From: Bacillota bacterium
GTDB lineage: Bacteria; Bacillota; Bacilli; Paenibacillales; NBRC-103111
Assembly (NCBI GenBank): GCA_023388055.1
Contig: JAEWGW010000014.1
Coordinates: 1 to 53,727 of the forward strand
Direction of reading: 5' to 3'
DNA: 53,727 nt
The notes under the pieces were generated by a model that made no database searches, was not told the DNA's origin, and saw nothing but the letters and a program-made list of their open reading frames with translations. Both the position numbers and the translations under genes were made by a program. This document shows positions 8,147-15,335 of the stretch, in pieces (the stretch's first letter is position 1; every line of letters starts with the position of its first letter).

Positions 8147-8599
8147 CTAATCCACCACAATGTAGGCAATCATCGGCCCATTGTGGTTTTTGTCGGGATG
8201 GGTCAGGCAGATCAACCGGTAAACCCCCTCCTTGGAAGCCTGGAAGGCCACGGTGGTTTCCTTGCCCTTTTTCACTTCCCCCTTGATGCGGGTGCCCTCG
8301 ATATAAAAGGGATGGCTGTTTCCGTTGACGCCGTACAGCACCAGGTTGATGGCTTCGCCTTTTTCCACGAATACGGTGCCCGGGTCCCACCTGTAGGCCT
8401 CAATGACAGTGCCGTCCTCCAGGGTGGATTTGGCCTCTGCCGTGACCATGTGAATGGTCCGGGGACCCTCCGGCTGGCCGTCAACCGGCTGGTCGCCGGA
8501 GTGATAGAGCCGGTAGAAGAACAGCCCGCCTGCAAGGAAAATAAAAGCCAGGGCACCGATCCACAGATGGCGACGCTTCAGCAGGATTACCTTTGACAT
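8147..8599 (-). CDS. membrane-anchored cupredoxin-like protein
   Basis: This 150-aa protein has a single N-terminal transmembrane anchor (about residues 12-30) and an extracytoplasmic cupredoxin domain. Candidate copper ligands are His96 (NGNSHPFYIEG), Cys131 and His134 (CLTHP), and Met143 or His139 (HNGPM), matching the blue-copper/CuA-like spacing. The anchor places the copper site outside the membrane, where it could donate electrons or handle copper for an oxidase or reductase; no partner gene is adjacent. The start at 8599 has GGGAGAG 8 nt upstream. An in-frame ATG at 8620 would add seven residues but has no such site. Confidence 0.85.
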   Translation of the reverse strand: MSKVILLKRRHLWIGALAFIFLAGGLFFYRLYHSGDQPVDGQPEGPRTIHMVTAEAKSTLEDGTVIEAYRWDPGTVFVEKGEAINLVLYGVNGNSHPFYIEGTRIKGEVKKGKETTVAFQASKEGVYRLICLTHPDKNHNGPMIAYIVVD

Positions 8600-8801
8600 A
8601 GGGTTCACTCTCCCGTACAAATATGGCTGTTGGGCGGTGTCTGAAATTTAGGCGCGCCCTGTTGCCCCTGCGCCGCGGGGCACGTCCTACGCTAAAAACT
8701 ATGCGGGCGTAATGCCGGATAGTACGAACCTGTCCGGTTTGACAGCAATTGGGTACTAGCCGGATTTGTGATAGAATAGGATGAGTTAATCCCCAAAGCA
8801 A

Positions 8802-8886
8802 TCCCCTAAAAGTGAAGGGATGCTAACTCCCCAAAAAGTGAAGCTATGCTAACGCAGCATATTCCGATTACTTTTCGGGGACCCCC
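8802..8886. repeat. ~60-bp imperfect palindrome, copy A, with duplicated half
   Basis: The core at 8828-8886 runs from TCCCCAAAAAGTGA to ACTTTTCGGGGACCCCC and matches copies at 11338-11397 (inverted) and 21176-21234. Its left 26 bases are duplicated in tandem at 8802-8827. It lies in the 355-bp stretch between the divergent cupredoxin and DedA genes; the rest of that stretch shows no other clear signal. Confidence 0.8.
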
Positions 8887-8954
8887 TGGAATCATTTATC
8901 AGCAAGAGTCTTCAAATTAAAATGTCCGTCAGGACCGGAAAAGGTAGGATGAAG

Positions 8955-10055
8955 ATGGGAGAGCTTGTGCACCGCATTCTGGAAGTCATTACAGGTATGG
9001 GCTACTGGGGAATTTTGATCGGACTGGCCATTGAGGTGATTCCGAGCGAAATTGTACTGGCCTATGCCGGATATCTGGCCTATCAGGGCGAGATCAATAT
9101 GGTGGAGGCTGTGGTTTTTGGCACCATCGGCTGCCTGCTCCAGCAAATTGTGCTGTATGCCATTGGGATCTACGGGGGACGGCCCTTCGTGGACAAATAC
9201 GGCAAATATCTGCACATCAAACCGAAGCACATTGATTTGACCGAACACTGGTTCAACAAGTACGGGGCGGGTGTAGTGTTTACCTCCCGGTTTATCCCCG
9301 TGGTCCGGCAGGCCATCTCAATCCCGGCGGGGATTGCCAGAATGAACCTGGCCAAGTTCCTGATTTACACCGGGCTGGCCTCTATTCCTTGGGCTGTTTT
9401 ATTTATTACGCTGGGCAAAAAGCTGGGCGAAAATTGGGAAAGTATCGACGAGAAGGCAGGGCCCTACACCCAGCCTATTCTTTGGGGGGCTTTAGGCCTG
9501 ACGGTCTTATATGTTCTGTATAAAGTTATTTTCCGCAAGAAAAAACCTGCTGGAGCAGCGGATACCGACTCTCCAAAAGGCGGAGAAACCATCGCCGGCC
9601 GGTTGAATACCATCGGCAGCGCCTACCGGGTGCTGCATGGCAGATCCATCAGCACCAGCAACGCTTCCCGGGAGTTTGCCCATCTGGTGGTTGGTCCCAA
9701 CGGGGTGTTCCATATTGAGGAGAAGGACTGGGACGGTGCCGTTACCTTTACTGCCGGTGGAGTGGAGCGTGGTAATGGAAGACAGAAGGAGGACCCTACG
9801 GCACAATTGTACCGCCAAGAATTTGTGCTGAAGGAGCTTTTGCGGGACAATAGGATAGAGGCGGATGTGACGGGGGTGCTGTGCTTTAGTAACCCGGACT
9901 GTACCTTAAGCGGGAAAAGCCAGGCTTTTGCAGCCGTGAAGCCGGAGCAATTGGCGGATGCCATCCGCAGCCATCAGACCAAACGGGGGTTAACTCCCGA
10001 AGAGGTGGACAGAGTGGCCAGGCTGCTGGAGGAATCCGGCTCCCCCATACGGTAA
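8955..10055 (+). CDS. DedA-family membrane protein with C-terminal NERD-like domain
   Basis: The first ~190 residues form a DedA (VTT/SNARE-associated) membrane protein of the UndP/DedA lipid-transport superfamily. Visible signatures are the re-entrant motif EVIPSEIVLAYAGYLA and FTSRFIPVVRQAISIPAG. After a short linker, residues ~220-366 resemble a NERD domain (FAHLVVGPNGVFHIEEKDWDG, then VTGVLCFSNPDC). NERD domains occur in nuclease-like and DNA-processing proteins, so this is an odd pairing. The ATG at 8955 is chosen because AAGGTAGG is 6 nt upstream; the frame is open to 8922 without a ribosome site. It starts a possible operon with the thioredoxin-like and hydrolase genes. Confidence 0.85.
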   Translation: MGELVHRILEVITGMGYWGILIGLAIEVIPSEIVLAYAGYLAYQGEINMVEAVVFGTIGCLLQQIVLYAIGIYGGRPFVDKYGKYLHIKPKHIDLTEHWFNKYGAGVVFTSRFIPVVRQAISIPAGIARMNLAKFLIYTGLASIPWAVLFITLGKKLGENWESIDEKAGPYTQPILWGALGLTVLYVLYKVIFRKKKPAGAADTDSPKGGETIAGRLNTIGSAYRVLHGRSISTSNASREFAHLVVGPNGVFHIEEKDWDGAVTFTAGGVERGNGRQKEDPTAQLYRQEFVLKELLRDNRIEADVTGVLCFSNPDCTLSGKSQAFAAVKPEQLADAIRSHQTKRGLTPEEVDRVARLLEESGSPIR

Positions 10056-10089
10056 AACCTCATTACCCAACAGATCAGGAGGAGATTCA

Positions 10090-10653
10090 ATGAGCAAAAA
10101 TTTGTTTTCCCTGCTGGGAGCAGGCTTGGAGCCGCAGCAATTTATCGAAGGAATGACGAAGAACCGGGAGAAGTTCCAGGAATGGACGGACAGCTTCAGC
10201 TGGCAGGAGGAGGAGCGTGCTTATTTCGAATCCCTGCGCAACCGGGATGATCTGCGCTGCCTGATTCTGGCCGCCGAATGGTGCGGAGATGTGGTGCGCA
10301 ATGTCCCCGTGGTCCTGAAGGCTCTGGAGCCATCGGGCATTCCGGTGCGGATTCTCATTATGGAGGAGCATCCCGAGGTGATGGACCAGTTCCTGACCAT
10401 GGGCGGCAAAGCGATTCCCATTGTAATTTTTACCGATGCAGGCGGGTATGTCCTGGGACATTGGGGACCGCGGCCCAAGCATGTGCAGGAGGCGATGACC
10501 GCCTTCAAGCTGGCCAACCCGGACCGGGAAGCGGCGGATTACCAGGAGAAGCTTGGGGAAGCACGCCAGGAAATGGGACGCCGCTACGGCGAAGGCACCG
10601 GCTATCACCAGGTGATCGTGTCGGAGCTGCGTGAGCTGATTTCTTCCTTTTAA
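10090..10653 (+). CDS. thioredoxin-family protein (WCGD type)
   Basis: This 187-aa cytoplasmic protein has a thioredoxin-like fold. The redox position reads AAEWCGDVVRN (Trp64-Cys65-Gly66-Asp67), so the second cysteine of CxxC is missing, and a cis-proline candidate follows (GGKAIPIVIF). Such single-Cys proteins may bind substrates or work by mixed disulfides; no specific role is known to me. AGGAGG precedes the ATG. It lies 34 bp after the DedA gene and 37 bp before the hydrolase, consistent with one operon. Confidence 0.85.
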   Translation: MSKNLFSLLGAGLEPQQFIEGMTKNREKFQEWTDSFSWQEEERAYFESLRNRDDLRCLILAAEWCGDVVRNVPVVLKALEPSGIPVRILIMEEHPEVMDQFLTMGGKAIPIVIFTDAGGYVLGHWGPRPKHVQEAMTAFKLANPDREAADYQEKLGEARQEMGRRYGEGTGYHQVIVSELRELISSF

Positions 10654-10690
10654 TTTACAACGATAGATTTTCGTATTGGAGGCTGCCGCT

Positions 10691-11317
10691 TTGCTTAAGA
10701 TTGAGACTATCCCCTTGGGGCCCTTGGGGACCAACGCCTATTTATTGACCAACACCGAAGCGGGACAGGCGGTGGTCATTGACCCGGGGACCAATCCCCA
10801 GCCGCTGATCCGCCGTGTGCAGGACCTGGAGGTAACCGCTATTCTGCTGACCCACGCCCATTTTGACCATATCGGCGGGGTGGATGAGCTGCGGAAGCTG
10901 AAGGGCTGCCCGGTTTATCTGCATGATCTGGAGGCGGATTGGCTGACCAGCCCCAAAAAGAACGGTTCCCTGATGTGGCCTGAGGTAGGCCCGCCTGTGG
11001 TTACCGATCCGGCTGAATATGCCCTGGATGACGGCCAGGTGCTGAAGCTGCTGGGTGAAACCTTTAAGGTCATCCATACCCCCGGACACTCCCCGGGCAG
11101 CGTGAGCTTTTTGTGGGGAGATATCCTGTTTGCCGGAGATGCGCTATTTAAGCTTTCGGTAGGCCGCACGGATCTGCCGGGTGGCCATCACGAAACCTTG
11201 ATGGATACACTCAAGAACAAGCTGATGAAGCTGGACGACCGTGTACAGGTTTATCCGGGACATGGCCAGCGGACCAACATCGGCTTTGAAAGAGCGAACA
11301 ATCCCTACATTGAATAA
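10691..11317 (+). CDS. metallo-beta-lactamase-fold hydrolase (YqgX/glyoxalase II-like)
   Basis: This 208-aa cytoplasmic hydrolase has the full zinc-binding set: THAHFDHIGG (His55, His57, Asp59, His60), HTPGHSPGS, FAGDALF and the final YPGHG. Short single-domain members of this family (YqgX/GloB2-like) hydrolyse thioesters such as S-lactoyl-bacillithiol. That role is family inference. The TTG at 10691 is taken as the start because GGAGG is 8 nt upstream; an in-frame TTG at 10676 overlaps that ribosome site. The palindromic repeat copy C follows 20 bp after the stop. Confidence 0.9.
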   Translation: MLKIETIPLGPLGTNAYLLTNTEAGQAVVIDPGTNPQPLIRRVQDLEVTAILLTHAHFDHIGGVDELRKLKGCPVYLHDLEADWLTSPKKNGSLMWPEVGPPVVTDPAEYALDDGQVLKLLGETFKVIHTPGHSPGSVSFLWGDILFAGDALFKLSVGRTDLPGGHHETLMDTLKNKLMKLDDRVQVYPGHGQRTNIGFERANNPYIE

Positions 11318-11337
11318 AGGGTTAATTGTTCTGTTAA

Positions 11338-11397
11338 GGGGGCTCCCCCAAAAGGTATCGGAATCGGCTTCGAAGCATCTCGTCACTTTTGGGGGAA
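11338..11397. repeat. ~60-bp imperfect palindrome, copy C (inverted)
   Basis: Read on the minus strand it runs CCCCCAAAAGTGACGAGATG to ACCTTTTGGGGGAGCCCCC, like copies A and B. It sits 20 bp downstream of the hydrolase stop and could also act as a transcript-end hairpin. Confidence 0.8.
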
Positions 11398-11536
11398 TAA
11401 ATGGTCGGAGGTACAGGTGAGTTAGTCCACACGGGGTGGCGCCTATTTTGCCGGGCATGGGTGAATACCGTGTTTTCCAGTGATCTCCACCCATAGACTG
11501 TTGGTGTATCCCAACAACCTAAGGAGGTTCACCCAT

Positions 11537-11794
11537 ATGAATTATGGAAATGTCAACAATATGCCCCCCGTGGTTTCACCTGCTTCCGTCAACGCCATGC
11601 CCAACATGATGCCGAATGCAATGCCCAATGCAATGCCTAACGCGATGCCGAATGTAACGGTTACGGAGAACATCTACATGTTCCCCTACGCCAAACCGAA
11701 GCCTCCGGTATATTCCGATGCGGCCCTCATTCTGGTGCTGTTCATTCTTCTGGTTATCATCAGCCGCGGAGTCGGATTTATCGGCAAGTGTTAA
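11537..11794 (+). CDS. small Met-Pro-Asn-rich single-span membrane peptide
   Basis: The predicted product is 85 aa. It starts at an ATG with a strong AAGGAGG 9 nt upstream. The N-terminal half contains a short repeat of Met-Pro-Asn-Ala-type units (NAMPN, four times). The C-terminal ~25 residues form one hydrophobic helix (ALILVLFILLVIISRGVGF) resembling the tail of YjcZ-type small sporulation membrane peptides. That likeness rests on hydrophobic pattern only. A strong terminator follows, so it is probably a single-gene transcript. Confidence 0.75.
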   Translation: MNYGNVNNMPPVVSPASVNAMPNMMPNAMPNAMPNAMPNVTVTENIYMFPYAKPKPPVYSDAALILVLFILLVIISRGVGFIGKC

Positions 11795-11811
11795 GAATCG
11801 CACGTCCAAGA

Positions 11812-11845
11812 AGCCGCTCTTCCCAAAAGGAAGGGCGGCTCTTTA
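11812..11845 (+). terminator. rho-independent terminator
   Basis: AGCCGCTCTTCC pairs with GGAAGGGCGGCT (one mismatch) around CAAAA and is followed by CTTTAT. It ends the small membrane peptide gene. Confidence 0.8.
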
Positions 11846-11867
11846 TATGTTGGGTGGGGACCATCAC

Positions 11868-12317
11868 TTAGCTGTTGTTCAGCTTGCGCAGCAATTGGCT
11901 TACATAACCCTGGGATATCCCCAGCATCTCCGCCAGCTCCTGCTGCCGCAGATTAGGCTTTTCTTTAAGGATGTCCTCCACCTGCTTGAGCTTATCCGAC
12001 TTGGAGCGGCGTCTGTCTTCCTGAACCGGGGGAGCCTGCACAGCCGGTCCTTGCTCCCGGTTATGCTTCAGCACCTCCTTAATGCAGGATTTGCAGATCA
12101 ACTGGTTGTGGAAGTGCACCAGGTCATGGGAATCCATGCAAAACAGGCAGCAGTTGGATTTGTACCTCCGGACAATAATGGTGTTCTCATCCACGAAGAA
12201 TTCGATGGGGTCCTCCAGCCGGATGCCCAACAGGTCCCTGGTTTCCTTGGGAATGACGATCCTGCCCAGACTATCCAGCTCGCGTACGATTCCGAACGTT
12301 TTATAATTGCCGTCCAT
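11868..12317 (-). CDS. AbrB-like regulator with zinc knuckle and C-terminal HTH
   Basis: This 149-aa protein appears to join three parts. Residues 5-52 form an AbrB/SpoVT-type swapped-hairpin DNA-binding domain (GIVRELDSLGRIVIPKE...). Residues 56-80 hold two Cys pairs, Cys57-x2-Cys60 and Cys75-x2-Cys78, suggesting a zinc knuckle. Residues ~112-149 are a helix-turn-helix (QQELAEMLGISQGYVSQLLRKL). AbrB proteins are transition-state regulators in Bacilli; a second DNA-binding module is unusual. GGAGG is 8 nt before the ATG at 12317; the in-frame TTG at 12332 lies inside that site. A hairpin (CGCCCGC/GCGGGCG, 12361-12390) sits in its leader. Confidence 0.85.
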   Translation of the reverse strand: MDGNYKTFGIVRELDSLGRIVIPKETRDLLGIRLEDPIEFFVDENTIIVRRYKSNCCLFCMDSHDLVHFHNQLICKSCIKEVLKHNREQGPAVQAPPVQEDRRRSKSDKLKQVEDILKEKPNLRQQELAEMLGISQGYVSQLLRKLNNS

Positions 12318-12557
12318 GTAAAAAACCTCCAATTTTATCCTGTTTCAACCGATCCGCTTGCGCCCGCAGCACGCAGGGTTGCAGCGGGCGTTACGTTTCA
12401 GTGCAATTATAACTTGCAATACCTTGTAATTAAACTGAACTGCATGCATCCATTTGTATGTCCATGATGCAGCTGCCCATGATCAAAAACCCCTCAATCT
12501 GCATCCCCCGTAAAGCCTGTCACCGCATAGAGCGGCAGGAACCGGCACTGGAGGGTC

Positions 12558-12580
12558 CATCCCTTTTACGAAAAGGGATG
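12558..12580. repeat. perfect 10-bp stem hairpin in a gene-free stretch
   Basis: CATCCCTTTT pairs perfectly with AAAAGGGATG around ACG. It lies in the ~440-bp stretch between the AbrB-like gene and the sda region, which otherwise shows no convincing gene or RNA family. Confidence 0.5.
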
Positions 12581-12755
12581 TGAATGGGCAAACATCGATA
12601 TCTTGACTAGATTTTACCAAACCTAAGAGAGAATGTATATGGAGAAGTGCTTTTTTCTTACTTTTATTCTCGTTTTTTTTGCGCGAGGTTGCAAGCACTT
12701 TTGCATGGGTGCGAACGTGAAATGTGCTGAACATTTGACCGGGGTCATGTACAAT

Positions 12756-12974
12756 ATGAGTATATATTTGGAAATAAAGGACGTGTCTGGGTTGGAAGAA
12801 CTGACTTTTGATGAGCTTTTTTCCCAATTGTTTATCGACGCTGTGAAAGAAGAAATGGAACAGGTAGAACTTCCGGAGGCTTTTGCGATCCAATCTTCCT
12901 GGGAAACAGTGGCGCGTCACCTGGAGCATGTTCATCAGAGGAGGGAAAAAAATAATGGAATTGCTGAGCAATGA
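12756..12974 (+). CDS. small hypothetical protein overlapping sda
   Basis: I do not recognise this acidic 72-aa protein (FDELFSQLFIDAVKEEMEQVEL in its middle, two HLEHVH-type histidines near the end). It has no membrane segment. Its last 20 nt overlap the start of sda in another frame, which suggests translational coupling. The start is uncertain: the ATG at 12756 has no clear ribosome site, whereas a TTG at 12792 has AAAGGA 10 nt upstream and would give 60 aa. Confidence 0.5.
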   Translation: MSIYLEIKDVSGLEELTFDELFSQLFIDAVKEEMEQVELPEAFAIQSSWETVARHLEHVHQRREKNNGIAEQ

Positions 12975-13116
12975 GGTGCTGGTTCATTGTTACCGCGATG
13001 CCGTTCGGCTCGGGCTGGAGCAAGCATTCATAGATCTGCTCGCCATGGAATTGAAACGCAGAGATCTGGATAGCAGCACATCATACATTGGCAGCAACTG
13101 CAAAATGGGTGCCTGA
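12955..13116 (+). CDS. sda: sporulation checkpoint inhibitor Sda
   Basis: This 53-aa peptide matches Sda, the antikinase that binds the dimerisation domain of KinA-type kinases and blocks the sporulation phosphorelay when replication is disturbed. The helical-hairpin signature is clear: LLSNEVLVHCYRDAVRLGL followed by EQAFIDLLAMELKRRDL. Sda of B. subtilis is about 46 aa, so the tail here is slightly longer. GAGGAGGG lies ~8 nt before the ATG at 12955. Two PAS kinases of the target type are encoded elsewhere in the window. I see no DnaA-box cluster upstream. A terminator follows directly. Confidence 0.9.
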   Translation: MELLSNEVLVHCYRDAVRLGLEQAFIDLLAMELKRRDLDSSTSYIGSNCKMGA

Positions 13117-13122
13117 TATAGG

Positions 13123-13159
13123 GCGTTGGCCGGAATGTTCCGGTCAACGCTTTTGTTTT
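13123..13159 (+). terminator. rho-independent terminator after sda
   Basis: GCGTTGGCCGGAA pairs with TCCGGTCAACGC around a short loop, followed by TTTTGTTTT. Confidence 0.85.
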
Positions 13160-13240
13160 GGGCAAATTCGGTGTACAATCTTCGATATGTGCTTTTTTTG
13201 ATTGCTTGAGAGGTATCCTTACATCGGGAGGAATATTAGT

Positions 13241-15274
13241 GTGAAAATTCGTAGCCTTTATCTGAAACTGCTTGTGTTTCTGCTTCCCTGTTTGATTCTT
13301 TCCTTCGGATTGGTCTCCGGGATCAGCTATTTTTTTGCCCAACGATCTCTTTCGAATAGTGTGGAAGATACGGCCCTGGCCATCGGCCAGGATTACAGCC
13401 ACCGGATTCAGGGCTTCATTAATGAAGCGGTAATCCAATCCGCTGACTTTGCCTCCGTTCCCGGTTTGCAGGATGTGAGCAACCTCTGGAATGTGGTTCA
13501 TGTGCTGCAGGATAACAAAAAACGCTCCGGTTATCTGGAAAGTATGTTTTTTGTTTTTCCGGATGGTACGGGAGTGCGCTCCGACGGGACCTCCATGAGC
13601 ATGTCGGATATGGATTTTTTCAAAACCGTGGTGGAAACCAAGCAGCCTGCCGTGTCCAGCCTTCAGATCTCCGCAACGACGGGTAAACCCGCTTTTTACG
13701 TGGCGGTTCCGGTTCTGAGTGGGGAGAAGCTGAACGGTGTGCTCACCGGCTCCTTTGCCTTGGACAAGCTTGCGGAGCTAATGAAGGGTTTGACCTTCAT
13801 GGATACAGGGTATGGCATGCTGGCCGACGCCAACGGCGATATAATCGTACACCCGGCAATGCCGGAGCTGGCCGGGAAGCTGAAGCTGACAGAGAAGGAA
13901 ATTGCTCCGGAGCTTCAGGTCAAGCAAAAGCAGCTGGATAACCGGCTTCTGACGCTGTTTAAGTCCGCGGCGGATTCGGGCAGCCAGATGCGGGGCAGCT
14001 ATAAATTTGTCGATGGGGTCAACCATATTTCTGTATTTACCCCTTTTGACCTCCCCGGAGGAAACCGCTGGATGATGATGGTCACCGCGCCGGCGGATGA
14101 GGTTAACCGTGAGCTGTCCAGTCTGGCCATTACGATCCTGGTCGTTTCCCTGCTGTGTCTGGTCCTGGCGGCAGCAGCCATTGCATACATAAGCCGTTTG
14201 ATTGCCAAACCCATTACTGTCATCCGCGACGATTGCAACATGCTGGCCTCCGGAAATCTGCAAGAGCAGGCCCGCCAAATCCGCTCTGAGGATGAAATCG
14301 GCCAGCTTGCGGATGGATTCAGGGATATGCGCACCACCCTGCGCGGTCTGATCACACGCGTCTATTCCCAATCCGAGCAGGTGGCCGCCTCTAGCCAGGA
14401 GGTGACCGCCAGCGCCCATCAGTCCTCTGTGGCCGTTAACCAGGTGGTGGAGTCCTTCAGCTCCATTGTGCAGGGTTCGGAGCGGCAGGCCGTTTCCGTC
14501 AACCGGCTGAACGAGGTCGCCGAGGATTTATTCGCCCACACCAGCCAAATTGCAGAAGCTGCCGATAACGCGGCGGAGGTAGCCCGCAAAACCTCCGAGT
14601 CGGCCCACACCGGGTCGGAGACAGTTGCTGAAACCCTGGCGCAAATTCAAGCCGTAGGCAGCGGCTCTGACAAAATTGGTACAGCTATGGATGAGCTGGA
14701 CCGGAATTTCGCCGAAATCAGCAAAATTGTCGGCATCATCTCCTCCATCTCCGGACAAACGAATCTGCTTGCCTTGAACGCATCGATTGAAGCGGCCCGG
14801 GCAGGCGAACATGGGCGCGGTTTTGCCGTGGTGGCATCGGAGGTCAGAGCCCTGGCCGAGGAATCCAGCGGCGCTGCCTCTCAGATTACGGCGTTGATCG
14901 CCCGCAACCAGGCCAGCCTCAGCCAGGCGCTGACTGTAACGAAGAATGGCAGAGATTCCATAGTGTCCGCAATCCGTCTGGCGGATGAAACCAACCAGTC
15001 CTTCAGCGTGATTAAGGAGTCGGTGCTGGGATTGACGGAGCAGGTGGCCAGCATCTCCCAGTCCATCGGCAAGATTGTCCACGGAGCCGAGGTTCTCGCG
15101 GAAGCGGCCAAGGATACGGACGACGCCAGTCACACGGCGCTGATGGAATCTGCCGCGGTATCCGCCACTACGCAGGAGCTCTCGGCGGCAATGGAGGAAA
15201 TCGCCGCCTCCAGCCAGAGCCTGGCCGTACTGGCAGGGGAGCTGCAGTCGGAGCTGTCCAAGTTCTCCCTGTAA
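13241..15274 (+). CDS. methyl-accepting chemotaxis protein
   Basis: This 677-aa transmembrane chemoreceptor starts at the GTG at 13241 with GGGAGG 9 nt upstream. A first transmembrane helix (about 8-30) is followed by a large extracellular dCache-type domain, a second helix (about 295-320), a HAMP domain (DEIGQLADGFRDM) and a long cytoplasmic signalling hairpin. The tip is ISGQTNLLALNASIEAARAG, the CheA/CheW contact. The ligand is unknown; residues of the amino-acid-binding Cache motif seen in the second receptor (17878) are not obvious here. The next gene is convergent, with a shared terminator between. Confidence 0.93.
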   Translation: MKIRSLYLKLLVFLLPCLILSFGLVSGISYFFAQRSLSNSVEDTALAIGQDYSHRIQGFINEAVIQSADFASVPGLQDVSNLWNVVHVLQDNKKRSGYLESMFFVFPDGTGVRSDGTSMSMSDMDFFKTVVETKQPAVSSLQISATTGKPAFYVAVPVLSGEKLNGVLTGSFALDKLAELMKGLTFMDTGYGMLADANGDIIVHPAMPELAGKLKLTEKEIAPELQVKQKQLDNRLLTLFKSAADSGSQMRGSYKFVDGVNHISVFTPFDLPGGNRWMMMVTAPADEVNRELSSLAITILVVSLLCLVLAAAAIAYISRLIAKPITVIRDDCNMLASGNLQEQARQIRSEDEIGQLADGFRDMRTTLRGLITRVYSQSEQVAASSQEVTASAHQSSVAVNQVVESFSSIVQGSERQAVSVNRLNEVAEDLFAHTSQIAEAADNAAEVARKTSESAHTGSETVAETLAQIQAVGSGSDKIGTAMDELDRNFAEISKIVGIISSISGQTNLLALNASIEAARAGEHGRGFAVVASEVRALAEESSGAASQITALIARNQASLSQALTVTKNGRDSIVSAIRLADETNQSFSVIKESVLGLTEQVASISQSIGKIVHGAEVLAEAAKDTDDASHTALMESAAVSATTQELSAAMEEIAASSQSLAVLAGELQSELSKFSL

Positions 15275-15290
15275 CGTTCTCCCTCAGACA

Positions 15291-15318
15291 AAAGGCAGCC
15301 CACTGGGCTGCCTTTTTG
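15291..15318. terminator. bidirectional terminator between chemoreceptor and gdhA
   Basis: AAAGGCAGCCC and GGGCTGCCTTT form a perfect stem around ACT with A and T runs on opposite sides, suiting both convergent genes. Confidence 0.85.
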
Positions 15319-15335
15319 CTTGCGGCTACACTCTT

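Noticed and set aside
12633..12755. Longer N-terminus for the ORF upstream of sda
   Set aside because: No usable ribosome site (the purine run abuts the ATG) and the added residues look non-coding.
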